From NCBI RefSeq assembly GCF_001461695.1, contig NZ_AUTC01000133.1, positions 1 to 64,000 of the forward strand: DNA of 64,000 nt. Direction: 5' to 3'. The notes beneath the pieces are model-generated. The model was given only the letters and a program-made list of their open reading frames with translations, had not been told where the DNA came from and did no database searches. Each line of letters begins with the position of its first letter. Position 1 is the stretch's first letter. The translations under genes were made by a program, and so were the position numbers. Of the stretch, positions 8,948 through 19,238 are shown piece after piece. The DNA is from Sinorhizobium fredii USDA 205 (GTDB taxonomy: Bacteria; Pseudomonadota; Alphaproteobacteria; Rhizobiales; Rhizobiaceae).

Positions 8948-10018
8948 ATGGCATCTGTCGAACTCAGGGACATACGCAAGAGCTACGGGGTTCTCGAGGT
9001 GATCCACGACGTGTCGCTGTCGATCCGGGAGGGCGAGTTCATCGCGCTCGTCGGCCCTTCCGGCTGCGGCAAGTCCACGTTGTTGCGCATGATCGCCGGC
9101 CTGGAAGAGATCACCGACGGCGAGGTGCTGATCGGCGGCAAGGTGGTCAATCCACTGACGCCGCGCGAGCGCAACATCGCGATGGTGTTCCAGTCCTACG
9201 CGCTCTATCCGCACATGACGGTGGCCGAAAACATGGGCTTCAACCTCAAGCTCTCCGGGCTTTCCAAGCCGGAGATCAGCAAACGAGTGGGCGAAGCGGC
9301 GCGCATGCTGGCGCTGACGGAGCTTCTCGATCGCAAGCCGAGCCAGCTTTCCGGCGGCCAGCGCCAGCGCGTCGCCATGGGTCGGGCGATTGTCCGCGAT
9401 CCGGCCGTGTTTCTGTTCGACGAGCCGCTGTCCAACCTCGATGCGAAGCTCAGGGTCCAGATGCGCACCGAGATCAAGGCCTTGCACCAGAAGGTCGCCA
9501 CTACCTCGATCTACGTGACCCACGACCAGATCGAGGCGATGACGCTCGCCGACCGCATCGTGGTGCTCAACGGCGGCAGGATCGAGCAGGTAGGTACACC
9601 CTTGGAGCTCTACCGCACGCCCGCCAACCTCTTCGTCGCGGGCTTCATCGGTTCACCGGCCATGAACGTGCTCGACGGGACGGTCGATGCCGAGGACGGT
9701 GAACCGGCGGTACGCCTCAGAGACGGAACGGCGATCCGCATTGCGCCGGAACGCAAGGTGCGGCGCGGCCAGGCGGTCCGGATCGGGCTACGGCCGGAGC
9801 ATTTCGTCGCCAGTGGCGAGGGCAACGCCATTGCCGGCCCGACGCGGCTCGTCGAGCCGACCGGTGCGCAGACGCATGTCCTCTTCGAGTTCGCCGGGGA
9901 ACAGATCACCGCCGTCGTCGACGGCGACCATCCTGCTCGCCACGGGACCCTGTTCAAGGCGGCGATGGACCGCAGCCAGATTTACGTCTTCGACCGCGCC
10001 ACCGGCGCCGCGTTATAG
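8948..10018 (+). CDS. sugar ABC transporter ATPase (MsmK/UgpC/MalK type)
   Basis: A 356-residue nucleotide-binding subunit. Walker [10 protein letters not shown] is at residues 36-44, the Q-loop at [10 protein letters not shown], the ABC signature LSGGQRQR at 134-141, Walker B/D-loop at [15 protein letters not shown] and the switch His in [12 protein letters not shown]-terminal TOBE/OB regulatory domain (about 235-356, with IGLRPEHF) is typical of the MalK branch. AAGGAG precedes ATG 8948. Fourth gene of the transporter operon; it powers uptake through the two permeases. All catalytic motifs are intact. Confidence 0.95.
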   Translation: MASVELRDIRKSYGVLEVIHDVSLSIREGEFIALVGPSGCGKSTLLRMIAGLEEITDGEVLIGGKVVNPLTPRERNIAMVFQSYALYPHMTVAENMGFNLKLSGLSKPEISKRVGEAARMLALTELLDRKPSQLSGGQRQRVAMGRAIVRDPAVFLFDEPLSNLDAKLRVQMRTEIKALHQKVATTSIYVTHDQIEAMTLADRIVVLNGGRIEQVGTPLELYRTPANLFVAGFIGSPAMNVLDGTVDAEDGEPAVRLRDGTAIRIAPERKVRRGQAVRIGLRPEHFVASGEGNAIAGPTRLVEPTGAQTHVLFEFAGEQITAVVDGDHPARHGTLFKAAMDRSQIYVFDRATGAAL

Positions 10019-10752
10019 CTAGTCTAATGGACCGGTCTTCGATGCGTCTGGCTCCGATCCCATCTGCAAAGCCCCAAAACCGAACGATTGGAACACTCGC
10101 CCGAGCCGAGGGCGAAGGGCCGGGCGCGGTGTCGGAATCTGCCGCGGGGTGAAGGCCAGCGACTGTTCCGCATCAGGGCGATCGTCTGTCGCGGATCGCT
10201 CGAAGTTCCGCATGACAGGCAGTTCCGGCGCCTGCGATGCTCACCAGTCTTTTCATTTCGGAGTTGGCGGGATGGCTCGTCCGCAAGGTGCTTGGCGCTG
10301 ACCGGCCTGATGATTGTCGCCCGGTCGCTGGCGCGACCGGGCGGGTTGGGCATTGTCACTGGAGTTGCGATATTTCGCTCCCTGGTTCAAGCGCAACGGC
10401 TTGCCGGGGGTTGTCATCCCGGTTCCCGGCCTTCGACCGGCTGCGCAAGCTGAACCTCCTGCGGCGACCCTTCTCGTCCAACAATTCGTCGTAAGCCCCG
10501 TTCCAATCCGCATAAGCGACAATCTGCCGTTTGACCCGACCGCGTCGCGAAGCGGCGCCGATAAGCGCGTCCGGACCGTTGAGCAAGCGTCCCACCCGGC
10601 TCATGGTGGGCATGCACCATGACCACGCGCCAGCGCGAGTCCCAGGCTGTCCAAATTTTTTGGTGAGCGTAACGCGTGTTTGAAAATCATGCCGAAAGAT
10701 CATAGGTCAATTTCTGAGTCAAAGATGCGCCAGTAGAGGTTTTTTGCTGCAA
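10019..10752. other. intergenic stretch without a supported gene
   Basis: About 730 bases between the ATPase gene and the convergent monooxygenase gene. Overlapping short frames on both strands have no ribosome site and no recognisable product. GC content is normal for the window, which suggests decayed coding DNA rather than regulatory sequence, but unlike 29698-29963 I could not reconstruct a parent gene. Confidence 0.4.
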
Positions 10753-11862
10753 TCATCTTGTGCTGCTCCGCCGCTTGATATCATTGGTCACCGCAACCGC
10801 CTCCCTGCCGATCTCTCTAAGCAGGCCGGTAACCGGATTGTGGAAACCGACGAGATAGAGGCCGAGCTCGGAGGCCTGGCGAGTGACGCCGCTCTTGCCG
10901 GGCCACAATTCCGTCGGCAGGAATTTCTCGAAACCCGGCCGGTAGCCGGTGGCGAGGATGACGCTGTCGAACTCCGCCTGCCTGCCGGAAACGAAAATGG
11001 CGCCGTGCTCAGTGAAGCGCTTGATGTCGGGCGCCACTTTTATGCCACCGGACTTGATCGTCTCCACCGTGCCGACATCGATGACCGGGATGCGTCCGGC
11101 GTCGACCTGTTCAAGGATGCCCTGCTTTGGCCTGACGATGCCGTATTTCTCGAGCTTGCCCAACGCGAAGTCGAGGACGATCGGGAACAGCCTGTCGTTC
11201 ACCGCCTGCGGCATCGGTTGGCTGGCGATGGCGATCATCTGGATCGGCACACCGAACAGCTGGAGCGGCACGATGTGGACGCCGTTGCGTACCGACAGCG
11301 TCGGACGGGCGCCGCACTCGGCAAGGTCGAGCGCGATCTCGGCGCCGGTGTTACCCATGCCGACAACCAGCACCGACTGGCCGGTGAAGGGCGTGGCCTC
11401 GGTATAGTCAGCGCTGTGCAGCCGCCTGCCTTTGAAAGCGTCGATTTCGGGCAGGTCGGGAACGACGGGCTCTGCATTGCTGCCGCTGGCGATCACGACC
11501 TGGCGCGCGGAGAAGGTGTTCGTTCCGGTCTCGACCAGGTAGCCGCCGTCCTCGCGGAGGATGGAGTTGACCGTCTCGCCAAAGCGCGGCCGGAGTTCGA
11601 AACGCTCGGCATAGGCGTCGAGATAGGCGAGCACCTTCTCGCGCGGCACGTAGCGCGGATAATCCTTCGGGAATGGCATATGGGGCAGCGAGGAGAACGA
11701 CTTCACCGTATGCAGGTGCAGCCGCCGGTAGTGGCGCCGCCAGACCGGCGCGATCTCATGCGCCTTTTCGAGGATGACGAAATCAAGCCCCGCTCGTCTC
11801 AGGCAGGCGCCGACTGCGAGGCCAGCCGGTCCGGCGCCAACGATGACGACATTCGTATGCAA
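10753..11862 (-). CDS. YUCCA-like flavin-containing monooxygenase
   Basis: A 369-residue NAD(P)/FAD oxidoreductase. The FAD motif GAGPAG is at residues 9-14, the FMO-type FKGRRLHSADY segment is central, the NADPH motif GMGNTG follows, and ATGYRPGF is C-terminal. The segment PVWRRHYRRLHLHTVKSFSS followed by LPHMPFPKDYPRY closely follows the plant YUCCA pattern, an enzyme group that converts indole-3-pyruvate to indole-3-acetic acid. Start chosen at TTG 11862, with GGAGAGG eight bases upstream and the Rossmann strand right after it; ATG 11970 or TTG 12099 would add an unlikely Arg/Pro-rich leader. Role in auxin synthesis is inference; another substrate is possible. Stands alone and divergent from the RHS gene. 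Confidence 0.82.
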   Translation of the reverse strand: MHTNVVIVGAGPAGLAVGACLRRAGLDFVILEKAHEIAPVWRRHYRRLHLHTVKSFSSLPHMPFPKDYPRYVPREKVLAYLDAYAERFELRPRFGETVNSILREDGGYLVETGTNTFSARQVVIASGSNAEPVVPDLPEIDAFKGRRLHSADYTEATPFTGQSVLVVGMGNTGAEIALDLAECGARPTLSVRNGVHIVPLQLFGVPIQMIAIASQPMPQAVNDRLFPIVLDFALGKLEKYGIVRPKQGILEQVDAGRIPVIDVGTVETIKSGGIKVAPDIKRFTEHGAIFVSGRQAEFDSVILATGYRPGFEKFLPTELWPGKSGVTRQASELGLYLVGFHNPVTGLLREIGREAVAVTNDIKRRSSTR

Positions 11863-12388
11863 GCGATCGTCCTCTCCGGATGGAGGCAATTTCGACAGGG
11901 CTGGAGGGCAAGTGGGCGGTGCGCCGCCTTCCCTTATCCCCCGCCTGCACCGCCCGGAGAGCGCTTCCATGCCTGCCGAGGTGCTTTTCGAGCACGGCAA
12001 CGGCCGCCTGGTCATTGCCGCCCCATTTAGGCGGATTTCATTTTTCGCGGCAAGAAAAAAAGGGTGAGGGGAGGCCAGAAGCCCACGATCTGATCGCATA
12101 ATGTATTCAAAGGGACTGCGCTCCGGAGCCTGCGATTATCGAATAATCCTTACAAGTGATACGGTCTGCGACACGGGTGTGAAGACGCGGATCGGCTTCG
12201 GCGCCGGGCGGACATCGGCCTAGAGGGGCTAGCATTCTGTCGAGTCGCCGTGCCGAATTTTTCAGCTCGTTAACCTATTGACTCGTTCCATTATTTTTTA
12301 GTGTGGGAATTCGTCGATACCCCATTGAGTTGCGATCGATTCCGTCTTAGCCATGCTGCAATCATTAGTGGCAGGTGGCACTCTCTCT
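11863..12388. other. divergent spacer between monooxygenase and RHS toxin genes
   Basis: About 525 bases carrying the 5' regions of two divergent genes. The part nearest the RHS gene (about 12240-12300) is noticeably AT-richer, with a TTGACT at 12278-12283 and a T-run at 12291-12299, so an RHS promoter probably lies there; no convincing -10 could be placed. No gene is seen. Confidence 0.4.
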
Positions 12389-15300
12389 ATGCGTGTTGGC
12401 GGTTTCTTCGTTTCTTCGGTCTTCTTCCTTTCTCTCCTTTCCAATCTCCACGCCCAGACGACCGAGGTGCACGTCAATCCCGACGGCGCCAACGAGGCGG
12501 TCCGGCGCATTGAGATGGGGCAGCCGGAGGTCGGAAACAACGGAGTCTTCACCTATAACTATCCGATCGAAATCCCGGCCTTCCGTGGGCTCGAGCCGAA
12601 GCTCGGGCTGAGCTACAACTCCGGGCGCAAGACGAAGACCGGCGGCGAATACCAGGGCTGGCTCGGCTATGGCTGGGGGCTGTCCGGTGTGCCGGTGATC
12701 GAACGGGCCGGTTACCAGCTCGGCGTGCCGCAATATCTACCGGAGGACGTCTTTCTCCTCAATGGTGAGCCGCTCGTCAAATGCGCCACCGACACCGAGG
12801 GCGCTTCGTGTGATGCAGGCGGCAATTGGGTCTCGGAAGTCGAGAACTATCTGAGGATCAAGTTCGACAGCGCCAGCAACACCTGGCAGGTGACCGGCCG
12901 TGACGGCACGGTGACGACCTTCGAGTCGGTCGGCAAGATCGCCGGCTCGACGGCCACGGCGGAGGATGCCAAGGATATCGCCTTCAATTACCGCTGGCTG
13001 GCGAGAACGGTGAGGGACACCTACGGCAACACGGTCAGCTATAGTTACGACTGCGCCGACATGCCGGTCTGCTATCCGAAGACGGTCTCCTACAACGGCC
13101 GGACCATCCAGTTCTTCTACGAGACGCGGCCGGACTATATCACCGCCGCCAACGGCCACACGATCTCGACGATAACGAAGCGGATCAAGGCGATCCTGGT
13201 GAAGACCACCTCGACCGTGTCGGCCGGCTATGCTCTGTCTTACGATCCCGCGCCATTGAGCCAGGCGTCGCGGCTCGTCTCGGTGCAGCATTTCGGCGGC
13301 AATGTCGCCCTGGACGAGGCGGAAACAATCACCGGCGGCACGGCGCTGCCGAAAACCACCTTCGACTATAACGACGCGAGCGGCACAGGCTTCTCGGCGA
13401 AATCGATTGCCGGCCTGACCGGCATGCCTCACCAGCGCCGACGCGTGACTATCGTCAAAGACAATTTCCCTGAACGCGACACTTATAGCTATCGCACCTA
13501 CTGGAAGCCTGCCTTCGCGGTTGCCGATGTCGACAGTGACGGCGTCACAGAGATCTTCAGGAGCAGGTTCGATTCCTGGGGCGACACGAGTTGCGCCTAC
13601 ATGTTATACCACAGCCCGAACCGCGATGCCGTCTTTTCCACGCAGAATATCCCTACGGTTGGCTGCCCGGGCTTCCTCTTCAACCAGGCGAATCTCGAGG
13701 ACGCCAGCCTTGTCAACGGCCTTGCGGTTGGCAACTTCGCAAGCGATAAGACGGTGCGGCAGGCGGTCGTGCTCAGCAGCAAGGATGCCGCTGGCGTCGC
13801 GAATGTGTTTCCGCCGAGGGTGCGCTGGCAAGCGAGCTTCGACAAAAGCGGCGATACGTTCGCCATTACCGTCAAGGATTGCCTGGCCGCCGCCGGCGCG
13901 AGCAACGAGATCACTGACGCACGGCTGAAGGCGCTCTGCCCCAGCGGCTCGAGCAATGCCATCGACTGGGACGGCGACGGTCGCGACAGTCTCGCTGGGC
14001 TGGGGAAAGGCTACGGCAACTTTTTCGGCGACGGCCGCACCCAGAGGGTCGGTGCCAGCGGCTTCAACAATGGCGGGGTTCCCGTCACGCTCAACGTCAG
14101 TCAGAACGGCGTCAGCGAGACGCCCACCATCGGCATCGCCAAATGCGGCTCCACCTACAAATGCGGCAAGAACTGGGTGGCGCTGGACCTCAACGGCGAC
14201 GGTCTTGACGATCTCGTCAATTTTTATTTCGGCGTGAGCGACGGCGCCGAAGCCGATGGCTTTATCTCGATCTATCTGTTCACCGGCGACCGGCTGGTCC
14301 CGTGGAGAGAGAAGCTTCCTGTCGATGATATGGAAGAGGCGACGTCGCCGTTCGTTTCCGACGTCGACGGCGACGGCAAGAGCGAGCTCGGCCTCGGGGT
14401 CTTGCCTAGCAGAAGCGCCAGGCTTGTCAATCTTAGCAACAGCAAGTGGTTTTCCTTCCGCATGCACCAATCGCAGGAGGGCTATGCCTTCCCCCAGACC
14501 TATCTCGGCCGGTCGACCAGTTTCATGACGGCTGGGGATTTCAATGGTGATGGTCAGACGGATCTGTTGGCTGCTCCGGCAACGCTGGCGGCGCCGTCGA
14601 CGAACCCGTATGATCCAGACTACAGCGACAAGCCGCCGCTGGAAAATTCCGACTATACGAGCAAGCTCTTCGATCATTTCGCGAATACTCCATACACGAT
14701 CCTCTACGGCACAGCGGCAGGCGGTCCAGCCAATCTGCTGAACACGGTGACGAACGAGCAGGGTGGGCAGGTGAAGACGGCCTATCGTCCGTCGACGGCT
14801 TATGCGAACAAGTTCCTGCCCTTCGTGCTACCGACGGTCGCCACGGTATCGGCACTCGATGGTCGCGGCGAGACGGCGACGACATCGTATAGCTATGCGA
14901 ATGGCTACTACGATGCGAGCCGGCGCCGCTTCCTCGGCTTCGGCACGGTGACGAAGAGCCTGCCGAAGATTGCCGGTGAGACCGCGGCACCGGTGGTCCG
15001 AACGACCTATGTCCTGTCCAATGCCGCGATCGGTCTGCCGTCGAAGATCGAATATCTCGACGACGACGGCGTCGTGCGCCGCACGGTCAGTGAGACCTAC
15101 GCACTGAAGACGGCGACGCTGCCCTATTCGGCGCTGAACACGGCGACGACCACGACCCGCACCGAAGGCAGCGTCACCCGGACTTTGAAGACGACGCGCA
15201 GCTTCGACGCCTGGGGCAACATTACCGCCGAGATCAACCACGGCCGCACCGACAAGGAGGGTGATGAGGTTCTGGTCGACACCGACTACACCGTCAACAC

Positions 15301-18300
15301 CGCGAAATACATCATGTCGTTGCCGCACCGGCAGCGCACCTATGACGGTGTCGATCTGACCGGCACATTGCTGAAGCAGACGCTGTTCTTCTACGACGAG
15401 AACGCCCATGCGGCCGCACCGGATCAAGGCAGCCTCACCGCTCGGCGCGACTACACGACGGCGAGCAGCTACCAGACCTCGACCTTCACCTATGACGTCT
15501 ATGGCAACCGGCTGACGGCGACCATCAGCGGCGACGAGACGACGACGTGGGTCTATGACCCCGGCTACCATCTCTATGTCGTGAAGGAGACCAATCCTCT
15601 CGGACATGTCACGACCTTCGTGCCGAACGCGCCTTGCGGCGCGCCGGCCTCGAAGACCGATCCGAACGGCGTCGCCACGACATATAGCTATGACGTCTTC
15701 TGCCGTCCGACCCTCGTCGAGAATGAGGTCACCGGCTCTTACGTCAAGACCAGCTATGCCTCCTTCGGCGATCCGCTGAACCAGCGCATCACCACCACGA
15801 CGGGCCGCGCGAACCACACCGGCACCGGCGACCAGGCGCAGTACTTCGACGGTTTCGGTCGCGTCTGGAAAGTCTTGACGGCCGGGGATGGAAGCTCTCC
15901 GACCTCCTATGTCGAGACCCAATACGACGACCGCAGCAACAAGATGAAGGTCAGCCTGCCCTATGAAGCGGAGCAGCCGCCCTACTGGACGACGACGACA
16001 TTCGACTGGGCGAACCGGCCGCTGAAGGTGACCAACCCGGACAGCACCTTCAAGAGCTACGCCTATGCACTTCCGGATGCGAACGGCGGCAGCAGCAATG
16101 TGCTCATGGACCGCACCCAGGTGACCGACGAAGAAGGCATGTCGACCTTCACGCACGTCTCGACCGGCGGCGACGTCACCGAGGTGGTGCAGCGCACCCC
16201 GACCGCCGCCGACGGGACCTATACGTCGCGTCGGCTCTATGGCGCCAGCTATGACGGGCTGCACCGCATGCTCAAGGTCATGGACGCGGCCGGCTCGGTC
16301 TGGAGCTACAGCTACGACCTGATGGGCAACCGGCTCGTCGCCGACGATCCGGACCTCGGCAAGTGGCTCTACGTCTACGACGACGCCAGCCGGGTGATCC
16401 GCCAGACGGATGCGCGCGGCAAGGTGACGACGATCACCTATGACAAGCTCGGCCGGCCGGTGACGACGCGCGCCTACGACGATCTGGCCGACGCGACGGC
16501 CGGCACCGGTGGCACGCTTATCGCCCAGAACGGCTACGACAACATGGCGGAAGCCGGTTATTACAACAAGGGTCAGCTGACGAGTTCCGTGAACGGCGCC
16601 GCGTCGCAGCAGTTCGACTACAATGCCGACGGCCTCTTGCAGAAGAAGATCGTGACGATCGACGGCGTCCAGCACATCGACCAGACCGGTTACGACAAGG
16701 GGCGGCTGCCGCTCTGGAAGGATTACAACTCGGATACTGACGCGCTCGACGTCGGTACCAGCACGAGCAAGTGGAGCTACAACCGCAAATCCCAGCTTTA
16801 CGCCATCCCCGGCTATATCACCGCGATCGAGTATGAGCCGGACGGCCAGACCTCGTCGATCACCTATGCCAATGGCGTCAAGACGACCTTTGCCTATTCG
16901 CCGACGCGGCGTTGGCTCACAAGCTTCAACACGTCGCGCGACCCCGGCAATGGCGATCCGATCGTCACCATCGTCAACGGCAGCTACGGCCGCGATAAGA
17001 CCGGCCGCATCACCTCGATCAACGCCAGCGGCACGGGCAACGATTGGACCTACGACTATGACGGCTTCGGCCGCCTCTTGGGCGTCACCCATGCCGGCAA
17101 CAAGGAATCGGTCTATTCCGAGGACTTCACCTATTACACCAACGACAACCTGAGAACCCGCACGCGGCTGACGGGCGGCTTCGTCTATCCCGCGGCAACC
17201 GCCGACCGGCCGCACGCGCCGCTATCCTTGAACGGCGTCGCCTTCAGCTACGACGCCAACGGCAACCTGCTTTCGGACGGCGAGCGTAGCTTCACCTATG
17301 ACCGCGCAAACCGCGTCTCGCAGGTGGTCAACGCCAGCGGCTCAACCGTCACGCTGTCCTACGGCCCGGACGGGGCGCGGGCGAAGAAGAGTTGGCCGCT
17401 CGGCACGACGCTCTATCCGGATGCAAGTGTCGAATGGGATCCGGCCGATCAGGTGTTCACCCGCTACCCGCACATGGACATCAGCGTCGTCGGCACGACG
17501 AAGTACTTCCTGCACCGCGATCATCTCTCGTCGGTCCGGGCCGTCACCAACATCAACGGCACCGTCGCCGAGAGCACCCGCTACGCGGCCTTCGGCGAGC
17601 CCAGCAACAAGGCGATGACGACGCAGAAGAACTATGTCGGCGAGCGCTTCGACCCGGAAACCGGGCTGATGTACCTCAACGCCCGCTACATGGACCCGAC
17701 CTTCGGTCGGTTCATCTCGCCGGACGATTGGAACCCGACGCTCGCAGGCGTCGGTACCAATCGGTACGCCTATGCCGCCAACGATCCGGTGAACCGGAGC
17801 GATCCGAACGGGCATGTGTGGAGCGGATTGGAGTCGAAGTTCGATCAACGGTCGGAGCGCCCAGAGCAAAAGGAGGTTGCGGGGCTTAACGACGGTACGA
17901 AGACGCAGTCGACCAAGTCAACGAAGTTCGCGGGCGGGTACGACAGCGATAAAAATGACGATCGGATAGATGATGATTACCAGCTTTCAGATGATCTTAG
18001 CCTTCCCAGCAACGCAATCGAAAGAATCTCCCCCAACGGTGACCGTTTGGAAGACGGGCGCAGGATTTTTGGCATTGGGGAGATTGGTGGCGGAGTGCGT
18101 GGCGTTACGGTCGGTGGTAATACGAGCATCGCTCCGACCGTAGGGGGTCTTCGTGCCAACGGCCTCAAGGACGCTCACCACATCATCCAGGATGCGGCAG
18201 TTCGAAAACTAGAGGGATACCGCACGAACGCCGCGCCTGGAGTAGTACTTAAAGGTCCGTCTAACCTATCTGGGACTGCTCACAATCTCGCAACGGCGGT

Positions 18301-18481
18301 GCAGCGACAAGCGGGTGGCGGAACTTATGCGGCTGAAAGAAGAATCGGATATAAAGCTCTGCGTGCTGCAGGTTTTTCAGCAGAAACAGCCCGATCTGCC
18401 ATTGAGCGAGCAGATACCTACTTCGAAAGCATTGGAGTCACACTGGACACCATTACGCGCATACCGGGGAACAGACGATGA
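12389..18481 (+). CDS. Sec-exported SpvB/FG-GAP/RHS-repeat polymorphic toxin
   Basis: A 2030-residue protein. Start chosen at ATG 12389 ([23 protein letters not shown]), which follows AGGTGG and begins a Sec signal peptide; ATG 12353 adds 12 residues. Domains in order: an SpvB/TcB-like N-terminus ([15 protein letters not shown] near residue 65); FG-GAP/VCBS repeats with DxDxDG calcium loops near residues 380, 525, 600, 658 and 717; a long YD/RHS shell about 950-1805; the RHS core end ([20 protein letters not shown] ... [11 protein letters not shown]) near 1770-1806. The last ~220 residues are a variable tip with DAHHIIQ near 1928, resembling AHH/HNH-EndoVII toxin nucleases. The RHS shell should encapsulate the tip. 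N-terminal signal, adjacent immunity-like gene and downstream type II secretion genes suggest release by that system. Confidence 0.93.
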   Translation: MRVGGFFVSSVFFLSLLSNLHAQTTEVHVNPDGANEAVRRIEMGQPEVGNNGVFTYNYPIEIPAFRGLEPKLGLSYNSGRKTKTGGEYQGWLGYGWGLSGVPVIERAGYQLGVPQYLPEDVFLLNGEPLVKCATDTEGASCDAGGNWVSEVENYLRIKFDSASNTWQVTGRDGTVTTFESVGKIAGSTATAEDAKDIAFNYRWLARTVRDTYGNTVSYSYDCADMPVCYPKTVSYNGRTIQFFYETRPDYITAANGHTISTITKRIKAILVKTTSTVSAGYALSYDPAPLSQASRLVSVQHFGGNVALDEAETITGGTALPKTTFDYNDASGTGFSAKSIAGLTGMPHQRRRVTIVKDNFPERDTYSYRTYWKPAFAVADVDSDGVTEIFRSRFDSWGDTSCAYMLYHSPNRDAVFSTQNIPTVGCPGFLFNQANLEDASLVNGLAVGNFASDKTVRQAVVLSSKDAAGVANVFPPRVRWQASFDKSGDTFAITVKDCLAAAGASNEITDARLKALCPSGSSNAIDWDGDGRDSLAGLGKGYGNFFGDGRTQRVGASGFNNGGVPVTLNVSQNGVSETPTIGIAKCGSTYKCGKNWVALDLNGDGLDDLVNFYFGVSDGAEADGFISIYLFTGDRLVPWREKLPVDDMEEATSPFVSDVDGDGKSELGLGVLPSRSARLVNLSNSKWFSFRMHQSQEGYAFPQTYLGRSTSFMTAGDFNGDGQTDLLAAPATLAAPSTNPYDPDYSDKPPLENSDYTSKLFDHFANTPYTILYGTAAGGPANLLNTVTNEQGGQVKTAYRPSTAYANKFLPFVLPTVATVSALDGRGETATTSYSYANGYYDASRRRFLGFGTVTKSLPKIAGETAAPVVRTTYVLSNAAIGLPSKIEYLDDDGVVRRTVSETYALKTATLPYSALNTATTTTRTEGSVTRTLKTTRSFDAWGNITAEINHGRTDKEGDEVLVDTDYTVNTAKYIMSLPHRQRTYDGVDLTGTLLKQTLFFYDENAHAAAPDQGSLTARRDYTTASSYQTSTFTYDVYGNRLTATISGDETTTWVYDPGYHLYVVKETNPLGHVTTFVPNAPCGAPASKTDPNGVATTYSYDVFCRPTLVENEVTGSYVKTSYASFGDPLNQRITTTTGRANHTGTGDQAQYFDGFGRVWKVLTAGDGSSPTSYVETQYDDRSNKMKVSLPYEAEQPPYWTTTTFDWANRPLKVTNPDSTFKSYAYALPDANGGSSNVLMDRTQVTDEEGMSTFTHVSTGGDVTEVVQRTPTAADGTYTSRRLYGASYDGLHRMLKVMDAAGSVWSYSYDLMGNRLVADDPDLGKWLYVYDDASRVIRQTDARGKVTTITYDKLGRPVTTRAYDDLADATAGTGGTLIAQNGYDNMAEAGYYNKGQLTSSVNGAASQQFDYNADGLLQKKIVTIDGVQHIDQTGYDKGRLPLWKDYNSDTDALDVGTSTSKWSYNRKSQLYAIPGYITAIEYEPDGQTSSITYANGVKTTFAYSPTRRWLTSFNTSRDPGNGDPIVTIVNGSYGRDKTGRITSINASGTGNDWTYDYDGFGRLLGVTHAGNKESVYSEDFTYYTNDNLRTRTRLTGGFVYPAATADRPHAPLSLNGVAFSYDANGNLLSDGERSFTYDRANRVSQVVNASGSTVTLSYGPDGARAKKSWPLGTTLYPDASVEWDPADQVFTRYPHMDISVVGTTKYFLHRDHLSSVRAVTNINGTVAESTRYAAFGEPSNKAMTTQKNYVGERFDPETGLMYLNARYMDPTFGRFISPDDWNPTLAGVGTNRYAYAANDPVNRSDPNGHVWSGLESKFDQRSERPEQKEVAGLNDGTKTQSTKSTKFAGGYDSDKNDDRIDDDYQLSDDLSLPSNAIERISPNGDRLEDGRRIFGIGEIGGGVRGVTVGGNTSIAPTVGGLRANGLKDAHHIIQDAAVRKLEGYRTNAAPGVVLKGPSNLSGTAHNLATAVQRQAGGGTYAAERRIGYKALRAAGFSAETARSAIERADTYFESIGVTLDTITRIPGNRR

Positions 18482-18825
18482 GCACATTGGATCGCCGCAT
18501 TGTTGCACTTCTCAGACAAGTAATTGCATGGCTTGTCGATCGAGATTTCGTTGCTGTTGAGGCCCGCTCAAGGGGTGTTCGTCTGTCCGCTGACTTGATA
18601 CGACAAGCGGTAGACGAGTATGGCCGGACACTGGTCACGCCCCCTGATGAAGCATTTTGGGACATTGATGCTATCCCTGTGGCAAATTCAGACGAGCGAG
18701 TATGGTCGGTTCGGTTCGATCTATGGACGCAGGAAGAGGGCCGATCTGATCTATCTTTGGAATGCACCGTTATCATTGACCGTGGTTCGCTCCACTTAGA
18801 AATCGATAACATCCACGTTCCATAG
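18478..18825 (+). CDS. probable immunity protein of the RHS toxin
   Basis: A 115-residue cytoplasmic-type protein whose ATG overlaps the toxin stop (ATGA). No signal peptide or membrane helix. Helical N-terminus ([20 protein letters not shown]), then a mixed domain with [20 protein letters not shown] and the ending LEIDNIHVP. This pattern resembles the DUF7668-type family as I remember it; a search is needed to confirm that. Position after a polymorphic toxin tip, small size, overlap and low GC shared with the tip are the standard context of immunity genes. Expected to bind and neutralise the HHII-containing tip inside the producer and its siblings. The function is inferred from context only. 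Confidence 0.75.
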   Translation: MSTLDRRIVALLRQVIAWLVDRDFVAVEARSRGVRLSADLIRQAVDEYGRTLVTPPDEAFWDIDAIPVANSDERVWSVRFDLWTQEEGRSDLSLECTVIIDRGSLHLEIDNIHVP

Positions 18826-19238
18826 TCGCGAAACGAAGAGGATGGCGGCCGTGCTATGGCCCAAGAGCATGATCGGTCGACGTGTGAGTCAGATTGGTGA
18901 AGCGCTGAAAGTCATCTGCTCTTCCTTGCTGTTTTTGCCTTGGCACTGCCAGGGCGAGTGTTTATCGGAAGCGCGGACGAACAAGTCCACAAAGTCCTAG
19001 CCGGGACGCGACCTGCATGAGGAGGTCGCGCGGAGATGCCATGGCAGCGCGCTGATGTCGATCCTGGTCAGTACCGTTTGTGGTTACGCTGCTCGAGCAG
19101 GGGGTGCATTGCGGGCTTCCCGCTCCTCGGCATGCTTTCAATAAAACTGTGGAAAGGCTCGATCGTCGTTAACAGTGGAATCCTCGTTGCTGAGTCCCTC
19201 CTGTAAGAGATTAAAAGCAAAGGTTGAGGGAATCCGGT
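18826..19238. other. spacer between immunity-like gene and type II secretion operon
   Basis: About 410 bases with no supported gene. It should hold the gspD promoter if the secretion genes are transcribed separately from the toxin pair. I see no clear -35/-10 pair, terminator hairpin or repeat. Its lower GC content resembles the toxin tip more than the gsp genes. Confidence 0.4.

Noticed and set aside
2537..10018. naming the sugar cluster thuEFGKABR
   Set aside because: Gene order, strand layout and regulator class differ from the S. meliloti thu operon, so only family names are used.
14828..17215. 795-codon minus-strand open frame
   Set aside because: Antisense to the RHS repeat shell; GC-rich third positions keep the opposite frame open. 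No ribosome site or domain.
14990..17800. possible DNA tandem repeats or CRISPR-like periodicity in the RHS region
   Set aside because: The repetition is at protein level (YD repeats of irregular spacing), not exact DNA repeats with spacers.
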